DNA from: Kluyveromyces lactis
Lineage: Eukaryota; Ascomycota; Saccharomycetes; Saccharomycetales; Saccharomycetaceae
Length of the DNA stretch: 64,000 nucleotides
Assembly (NCBI RefSeq): GCF_000002515.2
Contig: NC_006038.1
Span: 1,256,835 to 1,320,834 of the forward strand
Direction of reading: 5' to 3'
Shown piece after piece: positions 10,235-21,046 of the stretch. The notes beneath the pieces were generated by a model, which had not been told where the DNA came from, ran no database searches, and saw only the letters and a program-made list of their open reading frames with translations. The translations under genes were made by a program, and so were the position numbers. How positions within the stretch are numbered: position 1 is the first letter of the stretch; the number at the start of each line of letters is the position of its first letter.

Positions 10235-11043
10235 ATGTCTTTTGAGCGGGACTTAGAGAGCATTGCTGAAGGAAAAGTATGTTCTAACCAGTTTTCATTC
10301 CAGTTACAGATTTCTACATCAGAAGCAAACCGAACATTTTACTAACTCATTTCAACAAATTCAAACTAATATGAACCAGACACGTCAACACCATGCAGTA
10401 TGTGATGAATGAAAGTGATAATTCAAAGTGACAGTATCAATCTTTGGCGAAATTGTCAAAAGAGAGTAATCATTCTTATGGAACAAAAAATATTAACAAG
10501 ATAGAGTCCTGTGACCATGTTATGAACCAGGTTTATCGTCGTCGTGATCTGAGAAATGGCTTAGCTGATCGTCTCGGGATCTCTGACAGAGATAGAGAAC
10601 CTCGTGGGAAGGATGGTGGTAGAGGAGGCTACCGTAGTAAGAGAAACTTTAATGACAGAAGGAAGAGAATAACGTTACTAAGAATTAGAAACATACCGTT
10701 AGAGACCAGTGACTATGAAATCGAAGATTGGATCAATGAGATAGGTGAAGTGGAGTCAATTAGGATCAATGATAGGAAAGAAAACAGAGTTGCTACCGTT
10801 GGTTTTAAAGACGTACAGTTGTTAGGCACAGCTGTTGAGAAGTTGAATGGGAAGGAGGTTCATGGCTCGCAGCTTGAAGTGGAGACCTTTGAAGTTGGTT
10901 CCAAAAACACAGGTAGAGGTCCAGCAGGTCCTCATGCCACTGGTGTACCCACATCAGCTAAAACTCCTAAAAATCCGAAAGCAGAACCTAAAACAAAAGA
11001 AGAGTTAGACCAAGAAATGGATGACTACATGTCGCAACCTTGA
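10235..11043 (+). CDS. YRA2: Yra2-like REF/ALY mRNA export adaptor, two exons (join 10235-10276, 10435-11043)
   Basis: This is an RNA-binding REF/ALY protein that couples mRNPs to the Sub2 helicase and Mex67. The open frame reading YRRRDLRNGL, RRM, EELDQEMDDYM has no good ATG at its start. A 14-codon exon at 10235-10276 (MSFERDLESIAEGK) ends exactly at a GTATGT donor. A TACTAAC branch site lies at 10340-10346, and the acceptor CAG ends at 10434. Splicing is phase 0 and gives 216 residues (S. cerevisiae Yra2 has 203). Exon 1 supplies the short acidic/hydrophobic N-box expected at the start of REF proteins. The RRM spans about 90-170, and the C-terminal LDQEMDDYM is the Sub2-binding C-box. Earlier AG acceptors give either the wrong phase or an immediate stop. 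Position next to DOA1 matches YKL214C. Confidence 0.88.
10277..10434 (+). other. Spliceosomal intron in YRA2
   Basis: This 158-nt intron has a canonical 5' GTATGT at 10277, a perfect branch sequence TACTAAC at 10340-10346 and an acceptor CAG at 10432-10434. The branch A to acceptor distance is about 89 nt, longer than usual for yeast. The intervening AGs at 10378-10379 and 10414-10415 break phase. The AG at 10397-10398 is in phase but leads to TGA at 10429. The AG at 10427-10428 is in phase but opens directly on that TGA. Only 10434 opens the REF frame. Confidence 0.85.
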
Positions 11044-11874
11044 GAAACTCTCTAAAAGGAAACTGGCCCCGTGCTGTTTATGTAACTTATGTGCAAACTA
11101 ATCACATGCTTGAGTTTGTTTCACGTATTTCATTTGTATAGTTGGAATGTTTTCGATGTTTTAGTCATCACACATGCTCATACCAATCTTATTGTGATGG
11201 AAAGAGTTAAGGCAACGTAAAACGAATGAAGAATATTAACCAAGAATAATGCGATTATATATATAGTTTATATATGCAGAAAAACTTGAACACTGTAAGT
11301 TGCGTTTTTTATTGGGGGGTTAGTTTATTTGCTTAATAGATTCGTTAAAAAAATCTATCAGGTTCATCATAATCATACTATGACACTTTCCAATAGGTGC
11401 TCGACAACAGAACAGAAACAAAGGTATTAGTCATTTCATTTCGTAAGCCATGTGTTGGGTCTGCTATTTGAAATAACATCCCACTTGAGAATAAATCTTT
11501 ATCATAACAATTAAAGGACAAGTGGAAGCAAAACAACCCAGTTTAAAAAAGAAAGACCACTCCCACTGTTCTTGTCGAAGGGTTAAAACAGAGCGTTTTT
11601 AGTTTGTCTGTTTTTTTCTTTCATATTTCTATCCATAAATTCAAAGAATAATAATAAGTTTTGGTTTTCTGATACGAGTTGCTATAACATGACATGTATC
11701 AAATCGTTGTGATAGTTTAAGGAATATCGATTGCTGGGGTAGTAAGTTATTAAAACAAGGTAAAAGCTAGGTTTGATAAAAAAAAGAAGGTCCGCTGTTT
11801 CACACTGGTATCCAGCGAATTAAAAAGTCAGCGGATGAAATAACATAATCTTTTCTTTCTTTCATTTAAGCAAT
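11044..11874. other. YRA2-MIR1 convergent intergenic region
   Basis: This 831-bp region lies between convergent genes. It is AT-rich with T-runs on both sides, as expected for two 3' ends. I see no ORF, tRNA or repeat here that I can support. Its length is large for a convergent spacer in this part of the window. Confidence 0.4.
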
Positions 11875-12792
11875 TTAATGGGAGTTAATTTCGACAGCTG
11901 GAGCACAACCCAAGGATTTCTTTAGGGTACCGTAGATACCGAATTGCAAGGAGGTCAAGGTACCAACCATAACCAAACGGGTTGGCAAACCGGTGAAGGA
12001 ACCGACGAAACCCAATTGCTTGGCCAATTGTGCCAACAAACCGATAGTGGATTGACCTGGAGCCTTCTTGGTCTTGTTAACCTTAGACAACAAAGTGTCA
12101 GCTGGTTGAGAAACAACAGCAGCAGCCAAACCAGCGGTCAAACCGGCAGCTAAGTTGATAGCAGTATGGGTAGTTTCAGACATAGTTTCCTTTGGACCAG
12201 CTAGACCGAAGTAGGCGTTAGCAGCATGTTCGAAGACGAAGAACTTAGCGATGTTGTATGGAATTTGCTTGAACAGAATTGGAGTGAAACCGTTGTAGAA
12301 AGAACCGACACCTTCTTCCTTCAAGATTCTGCTGAAACCACCGAACAAACCGTTAGCGAAAGTTGGTTGAGAAACCAATCTGATTCTGGTAGCTTCCAAT
12401 GGACACAAAGCAATATCAGCGAAAAATTCAGCAATGGCGGCAGAACCAATGTAAATAGTGTTCTTGTAGTTAACAGCGTTGTCGTAACCCATGTTGTCAA
12501 TGGCCAACTTTTTGAACAATTCGTAACCACCAAACTTGAAGGAACCTTGCAAAGAGTAACCCAACAAAGTTGGACCGAAACCGGTCAAAAGAGCACCAGC
12601 ACCTTCACTGGAAATGATTTGTTTGAAAGAGGAAACCATACCCTTGTTGTAGACGGTTGGTTCCAATTGAATTCTAGTCTTGACGACATCAATTGGGACC
12701 ATGGAGGAGTGGGTAATACCACAACCAATGGCACCAGCCAAAGCGAACTTGGCGTAATCAGAAACAGTATATTCAGGAACAGGAGAAGCCAT
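11875..12792 (-). CDS. MIR1: Mitochondrial phosphate carrier Mir1
   Basis: This is a mitochondrial inner-membrane carrier importing phosphate with protons (or exchanging for OH-) for ATP synthesis. The 305-aa protein has the threefold carrier repeat. Its Px[DE]xx[KR] signatures are PIDVVKTR (residues 33-40), PLEATRIR in repeat 2 and PADTLLSK in repeat 3. Six membrane helices are implied. The segment [19 protein letters not shown] is near identical to S. cerevisiae Mir1. As in that family there is no cleavable presequence. Codon use is strongly biased, as in a highly expressed gene. In S. cerevisiae it sits next to CDC11 (YJR077C). Here the TRP3-YRA2 block lies between them. Confidence 0.97.
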   Translation of the reverse strand: MASPVPEYTVSDYAKFALAGAIGCGITHSSMVPIDVVKTRIQLEPTVYNKGMVSSFKQIISSEGAGALLTGFGPTLLGYSLQGSFKFGGYELFKKLAIDNMGYDNAVNYKNTIYIGSAAIAEFFADIALCPLEATRIRLVSQPTFANGLFGGFSRILKEEGVGSFYNGFTPILFKQIPYNIAKFFVFEHAANAYFGLAGPKETMSETTHTAINLAAGLTAGLAAAVVSQPADTLLSKVNKTKKAPGQSTIGLLAQLAKQLGFVGSFTGLPTRLVMVGTLTSLQFGIYGTLKKSLGCAPAVEINSH

Positions 12793-13482
12793 CCTTGCTA
12801 GTTTTTTAGAACGTTGTATGGGGAGGTTGCTAGACGAAAATCTGTTAAAAACGATGTTAAGATTACTAAAACTAAATTAAACTAAAAAGTGTCTGGTAAA
12901 CTAGATGGTTATTTAATTTCTAATGTATGGTTTAGTATATATATAAAGAGAGCGATATGGGAATTTAAAAGAAAAATTTATTAGAAATTACGGGAGCGCA
13001 TTGAGGTTGTTTTTTTTTATTAAGTTACGAAAATATTGCAGCAAAAAAAAGATTTAAGATATCGTAGCTGCGTTCGAAGAATTTTCGAAGCGTTTGAAAA
13101 TACGCTATTGCTTTTTTCTCGCAGGAGCAAGTTTATCCCGTGGTTTTTCCTCTTCTGTATATATCGCGCGCAACGCACGGTGCGTGCGGTAATTGTCCCC
13201 ACGCGCACGTTAAAAAAATAAGTGTCGTTTTTTTGTAGTTGTGAAAAAGAAAACTTTTTTTTTAGGTTTTGTCTTTCTTTTTGCGTAGAAAACAATGAAA
13301 TCTTATTGGTCGAGGAAGGGTCTCACTAGCCGTGAGCCGTTAATGGAGGATTAGATGATGCAACTTTTTTCTGCGGAGAACATGCGGACTGGAACAATAA
13401 GGTTAGCCCTTGAAAAGAGGCACTTTGGGAATTTAACCGATAACTCTTGTAGTGTGTATGTGTGTGTTTTGCTCTCTCTATT

Positions 13483-13505
13483 ACTGTCGCGCGTCGCGCG
13501 ACAGT
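13483..13505. repeat. Perfect 23-bp odd-centred palindrome
   Basis: The two 11-bp arms (ACTGTCGCGCG and its exact reverse complement) flank a single central T. The site carries CGCG cores of the kind bound by Rsc3/Rsc30-type factors. A smaller palindrome with the same one-base centre, ACGCAC-G-GTGCGT, occurs about 300 bp to the left. This looks like a dimeric factor site or a small cruciform. The binder is unknown. Confidence 0.6.
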
Positions 13506-13810
13506 GCATTATGCAATAAACCCGGAGAATCAGCAATTGTTTTGCCGGTACTGAAAAGAAAACGTCGAAATTTCTCCATTTTCTGGTCATGTGATGGGAC
13601 ACCACGACTTACATAGTTGTTGTTTTTTTTTAAAATCATGATCTGGCGTTACCCTGGGAAGGGATTGGCCTGGCCTGGGCTGAGAGATCCGAGGTACTTC
13701 CACGGAAACGATCGCGGTGTTACCCTGATATCTTACTGAGATCCCAATTTCAATCACGTGAATACATGCCTCGTTCATTGTCACCCGGACACCTAATTGT
13801 CATGAGAATC

Positions 13811-13817
13811 CGGGTAA
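13811..13817 (-). promoter_or_regulatory. Reb1-type site CGGGTAA
   Basis: This is an exact match to the Reb1 core TTACCCG on the minus strand, about 670 bp upstream of YHB1. Reb1 sites in yeast promoters commonly position nucleosome-free regions. Function here is inferred from the motif only. Confidence 0.4.
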
Positions 13818-14484
13818 CGAACGGACGTTAGGTTTTGTGATCGGGCCTAACGTTTACCTTGAAAGCCCAAACGATGCTCCGGTAGCTCCGAGAACACTAC
13901 GTTCTCTCGAAACCCACAAACAAAAAGAAACTGAACAACTGCTGGTGATCGGCTCATCTTGGGCAAAAAGGTATTCTCAAGTGGTTTTACCTTTTGGTTA
14001 TTCCGTTCCGGTGCTCAGTCTTGGCCCTACAATTTACAGCCATCGGTCATAGCCAAGTCTCATATATTCTACCATTGTCTTGCTTAGTTTGCTTATTAAT
14101 ATCTGGAAATGATTGGATGATTATTTTTTCCTCCTACTAACATTACATCCGTTGATACTTGGGGTCTTATTATGGCACGATAGGGTATACCTAAGGTTTA
14201 TGAGTATAGTGTAGCTACGATATTCATGCCCACGAACCGTTGGAAGGAGATTTCATCTGTAGTAGCGAACAGTTTCTTTCAGTCCATCAGCTTGGTTCGA
14301 GAAAAAGTATATATATGCATGGATAGTTGAATCTAATCGGTGTTCTCGTTGAGTTCATCGCTTTGGACAAGTAGTATAATATTGTACATTCATTGTGTTA
14401 ACTTCTCTCCCCTCACCAGTGAAATATATCTCTATTTCAAAGTGTACCCTATACCCTTTAAATTCAAGCTCATCGCTATCAATT

Positions 14485-15672
14485 ATGCTGTCCGTTAATA
14501 CGAAAAATATCGTGAAGGCCACCGTGCCAGTACTAGAACAACATGGTGTTACCATCACCAAAATCTTCTACAACAACATGCTTTCTGAAAACCCTGTCCT
14601 TTTGAACACTTTCAACAGAGTGAATCAAAAGAAGGGTAGACAACCCACCGCATTGGCAATGACCGTTTTGGCTGCTGCTAAGAACATTGATGACTTGTCC
14701 GTCTTATTGCCTGCCGTGAATGAAATCGGCCAAAAGCACCGTGCTTTACAAGTTGAACCAGCACAATATGATATCGTCGGAAAATACTTGTTGTTGGCTA
14801 TCAAAGAAGTTTTGGGCAGTGCTGCTACACCAGAAATTATCCAAGCTTGGGGCGAAGCTTACAAAGTCATTGCTGACATTTTCATCAGTGTTGAAAAGGA
14901 AATGTATAAGAAGGCAGCATGGCCATCTTGGAAACCTTTCGTTGTCACTGAAAAGACACATGTCGCAGACGAAATCATCGAATTTGTCGTCAAGACCGCT
15001 CCAGGTTGTGACGTCGATTTGTCAAAGTTGAAAATCGTCCCAGGCCAATATTTGACCGTTAAGACCCATCCAACCACCCATGACAACGAATATGACGCCT
15101 TGAGACATTACTCCATTTGTTCTGAGTCTACTGAAGACGGATTGAAATTCGCCGTTAAGTACGAACACGGTGAAGAACAAGACGGTTTGGTCTCTGAATA
15201 CATGCATAAATTCATCAACGTTGGTGACCAAATCGAACTAAGTGCTCCAGCCGGTGACTTCGAAATGAACAAAGAATTGATTAAACAAGAAGAAGTCCCA
15301 TTGGTACTAATCAGCGCTGGTGTAGGTGCCACTCCATTGGTCGCCATGCTTGAATTCCAACAGAAACATAACCCAAAGAGACCTGTTTTGTGGATCCAAT
15401 CTTCTAACGATGAAATGTCTCAACCGTTCAAGGATCACGTGACCGACTTGCTATCGAAATTCGACAACGCCAGATCCGAAATCGTACACACAGCATCCAT
15501 GCCAAGAATAGACGGTACCTTCTTGGAAAAGCATATCCCAGGCCACTCTGACGTCTACATCTGTGGTTCTATCGAGTTCATGGAAACTTTAATGGGCGTT
15601 CTAAAGGATTTGGGCCACCATGATCAAATGATTCATTACGAACCTTTTGGTCCAAAGATGTCCTTAGTGTAG
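14485..15672 (+). CDS. YHB1: Flavohemoglobin (nitric oxide dioxygenase) Yhb1
   Basis: Yhb1 oxidises nitric oxide to nitrate with O2 and NAD(P)H and protects against nitrosative stress. The 395-aa protein (399 in S. cerevisiae) has a globin domain (1 to about 145) with B10 Tyr29, E7 Gln53 and proximal His85, numbered exactly as in E. coli Hmp. A FAD domain follows with RHYS at 207-210. The C-terminal NAD domain contains the GVGATPL loop, the cytochrome-type CGS segment and the terminal YEPFGPK motif. The frame is open upstream to a GTG at 14395, but those residues are not homologous to the family. The ATG at 14485 gives the normal start. Confidence 0.96.
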   Translation: MLSVNTKNIVKATVPVLEQHGVTITKIFYNNMLSENPVLLNTFNRVNQKKGRQPTALAMTVLAAAKNIDDLSVLLPAVNEIGQKHRALQVEPAQYDIVGKYLLLAIKEVLGSAATPEIIQAWGEAYKVIADIFISVEKEMYKKAAWPSWKPFVVTEKTHVADEIIEFVVKTAPGCDVDLSKLKIVPGQYLTVKTHPTTHDNEYDALRHYSICSESTEDGLKFAVKYEHGEEQDGLVSEYMHKFINVGDQIELSAPAGDFEMNKELIKQEEVPLVLISAGVGATPLVAMLEFQQKHNPKRPVLWIQSSNDEMSQPFKDHVTDLLSKFDNARSEIVHTASMPRIDGTFLEKHIPGHSDVYICGSIEFMETLMGVLKDLGHHDQMIHYEPFGPKMSLV

Positions 15673-18187
15673 GCTTCTAGCAAAGAAAAAATAAAACAAC
15701 AACATAAAAATGCATCGAAAATTCAACTGACACTTCGAGATGTTACTCTCTTATATATGTAGTGTTTTATGCTATCCTATTCATGAAAGTTAGCGAATGA
15801 TTCATGTTCCTCTTTCCCTAAACCTCTTATAATGATCAATAACACTTTGTCCATACTTCTTTTTCTTTAATGTTTAGTAACTAAAAAATGACATTTGTGA
15901 ATATAACTATAATTCTTTTCTGAATTTACTTAATTTATCGCATACACTGATTTGCCATGTGGTCTACAAGGTTTTGGGTAAGTCGCTACTGTTACTACTA
16001 CTACTACTACTACTGGTTGACACAATTCAAAACACGTCATGTTACCCGGATCAGCGACAATTAAATATTCGAAACAGATTTCTTCTAGATTCTCGAAAGA
16101 GTGATGATCTACGATAAAAAACGCAAAGACAGACATTTGTCCAACAGTACACGATATATCCGGGCGACCCAACAAGGCAATAATTGCTGAAGGTGTTTTG
16201 ATAAAGGAAGTAAAAGCCAAACAAAAGCAAGAGAGGAACGAAAAAAGAAAGAAAAAGTAGCAACAAACACCAAGAACAACATTTTGTCATTGTTCAAATT
16301 CCACTCTTGGAAAGCACAGGAGCGTAACTTCGGTGATAAACTTTTTTCCCCATGAATAAACGAAAAAGGTTGAACTTTCTTTCATTTTCTGCATGTAAAT
16401 CCAAATGTGGCGATACATTGAGATGTGCAGGTATGAAAGGGGACGAGAGATAGGGTTAAGATCTCACGAGATTGAAGTAACCGTATCAAGAAAAGAGAGA
16501 AAGAAACAAACCAAGTTTTTTACGACATGCGTGAAGAGTAAACAGAAAAACGGTTTGCACACAATTGAAAATAACGGTATTTCTCTCCGCAATGGAGTTC
16601 TGAAGCCGTGTGCGTGTTAGATGTACCGCGAGCAAGTTTACTTGCTTCCCCTTTTTGGAAAGAGGTTACTTTGTAGGAATGTTAGTTCACGTACGAACGC
16701 ATGAGTGCAGCCACCGGTGACACCAGGTAAATGCAGTTATCGATTATGGTTTTGGTAACTTAAGGCAAATACACATGCAGCAGCTACGGAGAATGATCTA
16801 GAGGTCAGAAAATCCAGTGTAATATGGGCACGCTTCCACCAAGTAGATAATTGAAAAAAACTGTGTGATGCTATGTCCAGTCAGTCTTGCATCATCATTT
16901 TTTTTTCCTGAAAAAAAAATGAAGAGTAGATCCTTCCGAGGTCAATCATACAGATAATGCAGGTGAAAGTCAGGACAGTGAACTGTCCATACAAAATTAG
17001 ATTTTACTCACAAGTATCCGTACGGGAAGCGTGCACTTTGGAAATGAAACGTTTATAACGCAGCAGTACCTTTCGATAATTACACCCAGGAGGTAAACAA
17101 TAGCGCAAATCATATTCTGGTCAGCTAGATGAGGACGTTGAGTTTTTTAAGCTTTATCGTTTCCGTTCACCATAGTATAGCTGTTGGTTGACAAGGAAAA
17201 TTAATAGCTGGAAGACTCTTCCTTAAAAGTCCTCATAACTTTAGTTATGTATCCGCGTTGAATGGAAGTACAGCAATCTTTGAAAAGCAGGCTTATGCTA
17301 TATGTTTCTGGGGCCAATCCCGTGTTTACACAACGAGTTGAAACTGGAAGGGAGCTCTTTTCGTTCCTACAACAAATACAGTGCACGCAAGTGGGAATAG
17401 CACAAATAAGAGATAGAAGTCATAATCACGAGAACAAGGAACGGATTTGCGGGCGCTTTAATGTGGTTCAGGTTGCCATCACAGATTTTCTTTGCGGCCG
17501 AATGAATATGCCCTCTATAACGCTGATGCTTGTGTTTTGTAAGATGTCCAATAGATACCTTGCTTTCTAGTAAGGAAAGCTGATTTATATTTCGTGTTGG
17601 TGTATGAAGTCCAAACGGTCGAGACTTTAAATCTTGACAGATCCCATTGTAGTTAACGAGAAGGCACCGTTAATGTTATGCTTTGCCAAAGCTTTCAGTA
17701 GAAATAAGGATAATTGTACATCATGGATGCGCGCGAAACAGCAGAACCTTTAGTTAACAGTGAATTTCCCTAATTTCCACCATTAAATAGTGATTTTCAA
17801 GAGTACTTCGTAAAACTCTATGGTAGTTCTGTTCTAGGAGATTCTGATTAGATGTTAATTCGCTATTCTTAAAGGTGAAAGCATAGCAACAATAGAAATT
17901 TTGTAAAGAAAGGTCAGTAGCCATTTTTTGCTTTTGAGACTTTTTAATCGATCTCTAAACATTTAATCCTCTCACTCGAGATAATCCAGTAATTGTAATA
18001 GCATAATCTATCCAACCGAACATTCATTGTATCTTGAACCATTTGTAAAACGTATAAAAGCCAAAGAAATATTGTCAAGTATTGGATTAGGAAGAGGAAT
18101 CTGTTAATTCAAATGTGTAATATTCCATACTTTCATATTTTAAACCTACAAAACATAACCAACTAACCGCACTAGTACTTGAGCGAT
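15673..18187. other. 2.5-kb gene-poor interval
   Basis: No coding region here is convincing. The open frames are short, mostly start at non-ATG codons and have no family features. A trinucleotide microsatellite (ACT/TAC)n occupies about 15987-16014. Long A and T runs occur near 16850-16920. The right part is presumably the promoter of the adjacent cell-wall protein gene. Adhesin-type genes in yeasts often have unusually long upstream regions, which would fit this spacing. Confidence 0.45.
15985..16014. repeat. Trinucleotide microsatellite (TAC)n
   Basis: A run of TAC/ACT triplets with one early interruption is directly visible. It is non-coding as far as I can tell and probably length-polymorphic between strains. 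Confidence 0.8.
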
Positions 18188-20488
18188 ATGAAGACTTCCG
18201 TTGTGAACGTCACTATCTTACTAGCATGTGGTGTTCCGCTCGCTTCAGCATTGCGTACAGTCACAAGTGACTATGATGTGATCAGTGATACCGTTCTAGA
18301 TGTAGGAGGTGCCATATTCAATGGTAATGTGCAAATTGAAGAAGATAAATTTTTGGCTCTGGTGTCCGGTACAACTGAATACTTTAATAAAGATCTTATT
18401 GTTGACGGTGCGTTGTACATCGGATCCAAGATACAAACGCTTGGTTTGGACGTGAAGGTTTTGGGATCTACACAAAAGATTCAAAACACAGGTACCATTG
18501 TATTGAATGGCCATAACACTACGCTACCCTCAACTTACTATTGGGTCGGTGAATCCTTCAAAAATGATGGTGAAATTTACTGGATTGCTCAATCATCATT
18601 AATTGGTTCACTTTATGAAATCATTCCTAGCAGTTCCTTCGAAAACAATGGTTTGTTGTCTTTCACGCATGAAAACGGAAGAAAAGGTGGTACCTTAACT
18701 TTGGGTAACCTTGGATCTGCTATCACAAATTCTGGTACGATTTGCTTGAAAGGTGTTGTCTACAAACAATCGGGAATGGTTTCCGGTGAAAGTGGTTGTA
18801 TAAGTATCGGTGATGAAGGTTTGTTCTGGGCTTACAATGGTTACCAACTAACTGATCAAACAATTTACTTGAGTTCCGACAGTGCTGCTCTACGTCTGGA
18901 AGCACTAGGTTCGCCAACATTTGTTTACAAAGTTGTTGGTTTTGGTAAACAAAAGGTTGGTTTAGCTGTTGCAATTAGAGAATTCCAATATGATGAAGAC
19001 ACTGGTATCCTCACAGTTTCAAGTCTGCTTATCACTTATAAGTTGGATATAGGAAAAGGATACGACCGCACTAAATTCTATGTTGATGACATCGATTTCG
19101 GAGCAGGTTATATTACGGTTCTGAATGGGGGTATTTATTACAGTGGAGACGTTCCTACCTTTGAGATTCCTGAAGCTTGTCAACCTTGTCCAGAAACAGC
19201 TCCTTGGTACACTGATTCGAACCCATCTGATGTTTCTACGATAAGTGATGACAACACCAGCACGGTCATCGACCAATCTTCTACAGAGCCTATTCCTACC
19301 ACTACTGACAATGGTTCCGGTTCAGGCTCAGGCTCAGGCTCAGGCTCAGCTTCCGCTACCTCCACCACCTCTAACGACGGTTCCGGTTCAGATGGATCAG
19401 GTTCAGGCTCAGGCTCTGCTTCTGCTACCTCCACCACCTCTAACGACGGTTCCGGTTCAGATGGATCTGGATCTGGCTCAGGTTCAGCTTCTGCTACTAC
19501 TACCGCTTCTGACAACGGTTCTGGTTCTGGTTCAGACTCTGGCTCTGGCTCTGGCTCTGACTCTAACAACGGCTCCAACTCTGGCTCCAACTCTGGTTCT
19601 ACCAATGGTTCAGGCTCTAGCAACGATTCCAGCTCTAACGACGGTTCTGGTTCTGATGGATCTGGATCTGGATCTGGATCTGGCTCTGCTTCTGCTACTA
19701 CCACTGCCTCTGACAACGGTTCTGGATCAGGCTCAGGCTCAGGCTCAGCTTCCGCTACCTCCACCACCTCTAACGACGGTTCCGGTTCAGATGGATCTGG
19801 ATCTGGCTCAGGTTCAGCTTCTGCTACTACTACCGCTTCTGACAACGGTTCTGGTTCTGGTTCAGACTCTGGCTCTGGCTCTGGCTCTGGCTCTGACTCT
19901 AACAACGGCTCCAACTCTGGCTCCAACTCTGGTTCTACCAATGGTTCAGGCTCTAGCAACGATTCCAGCTCTAACGACGGTTCTGGTTCTGATGGATCTG
20001 GATCTGGATCTGGATCTGGCTCTGCTTCTGCTACTACCACTGCCTCTGAAAACGGTTCTGGTTCAGGATCAGGATCTGGCTCAGCTTCAGGATCAGCTTC
20101 AGGATCTGCTTCTGCCACTGGTACCGACAACGATTCAAGCTCAGGTTCCGGTTCAGACTCTGGCTCTGGCTCTGGCTCTGACTCTAACAACGGCTCCAAC
20201 TCTAGCTCCAACTCTGGTTCTACCAATGGTTCAGGCTCTAACAACGATTCCAGCTCTGGTTCCAGCTCTGGCTCCAGCTCTAACAACGGTTCAGACTCTA
20301 GTAACACTACCTATCCAACTATCAAGACCACAACTAAAGCTGGTGCGTCATCAACTAGCGCAACATCATCAGATGGTTCCACTGATGCTAAGACCACAGC
20401 AACCGCTTCCATCTACACAGGCGGTGCTGCTCTAGCGTCTGCAGGTACTGGTTTAGCTGCTTTCGCTATTGGTGCCTTATTGATTTGA
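18188..20488 (+). CDS. GPI-anchored cell-wall protein with Hyr1/Iff-type N-terminal domain and Ser-Gly repeats
   Basis: This is a predicted cell-surface protein of 766 aa. It has a signal peptide (residues 1 to about 22, ending ...[10 protein letters not shown]) and then a beta-rich domain of about 310 residues resembling the hyphally regulated cell-wall protein domain (Hyr1/Iff family). Typical stretches are [24 protein letters not shown] and [12 protein letters not shown] long low-complexity Ser/Gly/Asn/Thr stalk runs from about 375 to 720. The C-terminus ends in a hydrophobic segment ([14 protein letters not shown]) expected to direct GPI anchoring. The stalk contains a 330-bp tandem duplication. 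An upstream TTG extends the frame by three codons, but the ATG at 18188 begins the signal peptide. Adhesion is a family-level expectation, not shown here. Confidence 0.85.
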   Translation: MKTSVVNVTILLACGVPLASALRTVTSDYDVISDTVLDVGGAIFNGNVQIEEDKFLALVSGTTEYFNKDLIVDGALYIGSKIQTLGLDVKVLGSTQKIQNTGTIVLNGHNTTLPSTYYWVGESFKNDGEIYWIAQSSLIGSLYEIIPSSSFENNGLLSFTHENGRKGGTLTLGNLGSAITNSGTICLKGVVYKQSGMVSGESGCISIGDEGLFWAYNGYQLTDQTIYLSSDSAALRLEALGSPTFVYKVVGFGKQKVGLAVAIREFQYDEDTGILTVSSLLITYKLDIGKGYDRTKFYVDDIDFGAGYITVLNGGIYYSGDVPTFEIPEACQPCPETAPWYTDSNPSDVSTISDDNTSTVIDQSSTEPIPTTTDNGSGSGSGSGSGSASATSTTSNDGSGSDGSGSGSGSASATSTTSNDGSGSDGSGSGSGSASATTTASDNGSGSGSDSGSGSGSDSNNGSNSGSNSGSTNGSGSSNDSSSNDGSGSDGSGSGSGSGSASATTTASDNGSGSGSGSGSASATSTTSNDGSGSDGSGSGSGSASATTTASDNGSGSGSDSGSGSGSGSDSNNGSNSGSNSGSTNGSGSSNDSSSNDGSGSDGSGSGSGSGSASATTTASENGSGSGSGSGSASGSASGSASATGTDNDSSSGSGSDSGSGSGSDSNNGSNSSSNSGSTNGSGSNNDSSSGSSSGSSSNNGSDSSNTTYPTIKTTTKAGASSTSATSSDGSTDAKTTATASIYTGGAALASAGTGLAAFAIGALLI
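19313..20296 (+). repeat. Intragenic Ser-Gly minisatellite with 330-bp higher-order duplication
   Basis: Hexanucleotide GGYTCW-type units coding Gly-Ser dominate this segment. On top of these lies a larger tandem unit. The block starting CCACCACCTC at 19431 recurs at 19761, an offset of 330 bp (110 codons), with nearly identical order of sub-blocks and one extra Gly-Ser pair in the second copy. A third, partial copy begins near 20145. The high identity implies recent expansion or ongoing homogenisation. Confidence 0.85.
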
Positions 20489-20908
20489 TTATGAGTACAG
20501 AAATTATTCCGATAAACCATTTTCATTTCTTAACGCTGATACCCTATCCGTATTTATCCCTACAAATTAGTAGAGGATCATCACATTCAGATTCCAATAA
20601 CATTTAAGTTTCTAATTCGCATTCGTTACAAGTTAACAACCTTTACACCAGTAAAGAACACACACCGCTAATATCGTGTCAAAAAGTTGATCTGTAACGG
20701 AGATTTCAAGCCCCACACGGTTGCATTATTCGTTCGTAGCATTCCTCTAAATGCCTTAAGTAAGATATTCATATAACAATTATAATTCAACAAACCATTT
20801 CTGTTATTATCTTATCCTCTCTGTGCTCTTGAACTTTTTGTCTCTAACAGATACTTCTTCTCAGAAAAGGGTCTTCGCTCTTTCTTGAGACAGTATTATT
20901 TGAGCATA
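20489..20908. other. Intergenic region left of the mating cassette
   Basis: These 420 bp follow the cell-wall protein gene. I see no gene, repeat or site that I can support. Confidence 0.4.
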
Positions 20909-21046
20909 ATGCAAGAGCAGTTACTCCAGGTGACAAAGCATCAAGCGACAATCAACAAGCGACAACAAGTGGAAGAGTTGGACATTATTACCCGAAGTTA
21001 TGATCAAAACAAAGAAGAACTTAACGAGAAGAGATCAAGATTTTGA
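20909..21046 (+). CDS. Short unexplained ORF, 45 aa, possibly a gene fragment
   Basis: This ATG-initiated frame encodes a Gln/Glu/Lys-rich, coiled-coil-like peptide (MQEQLLQVTKHQATINKRQ...). It reads like the start or middle of a real protein and stops at TGA 21044-21046. A second coding-like stretch in another frame begins at 21313. I searched the gap for a canonical yeast intron (GTATGT donor, TACTAAC branch) and found none. The two may be remnants of one gene interrupted at the cassette boundary, or unrelated. Confidence 0.25.
   Translation: MQEQLLQVTKHQATINKRQQVEELDIITRSYDQNKEELNEKRSRF

Larger units (their letters stand above)
12793..14484. other. MIR1-YHB1 divergent intergenic region
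   Basis: This 1.7-kb region lies between divergent genes. The MIR1 side has a TATATATATAAAG box near 12935-12947, and the YHB1 side has TATATATATG near 14308. The middle contains odd-centred GC-rich palindromes (13171-13190 and 13483-13505) and an exact Reb1-type CGGGTAA at 13811-13817. Nearby are TTACCCT variants at about 13649 and 13719, and T-runs. Open frames here lack any recognisable content. The length suggests elaborate regulation of one or both genes, or a replication origin. Neither can be shown from sequence alone. Confidence 0.45.

Noticed and set aside
12226-12801. 191-codon plus-strand ORF
   Set aside because: It lies wholly opposite MIR1, whose strongly biased codons leave the complementary frame open.
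14395-14484. 30-residue N-terminal extension of the flavohemoglobin
   Set aside because: It begins at GTG and is not homologous to the family. The ATG at 14485 gives the standard numbering (Tyr29, Gln53, His85).
19180-20435. Long antisense and alternative-frame ORFs (375 and 396 codons) over the cell-wall protein gene
   Set aside because: They arise from the hexanucleotide Gly-Ser periodicity and consist of Glu-Pro or Leu-Val repeats with no start context or domain.
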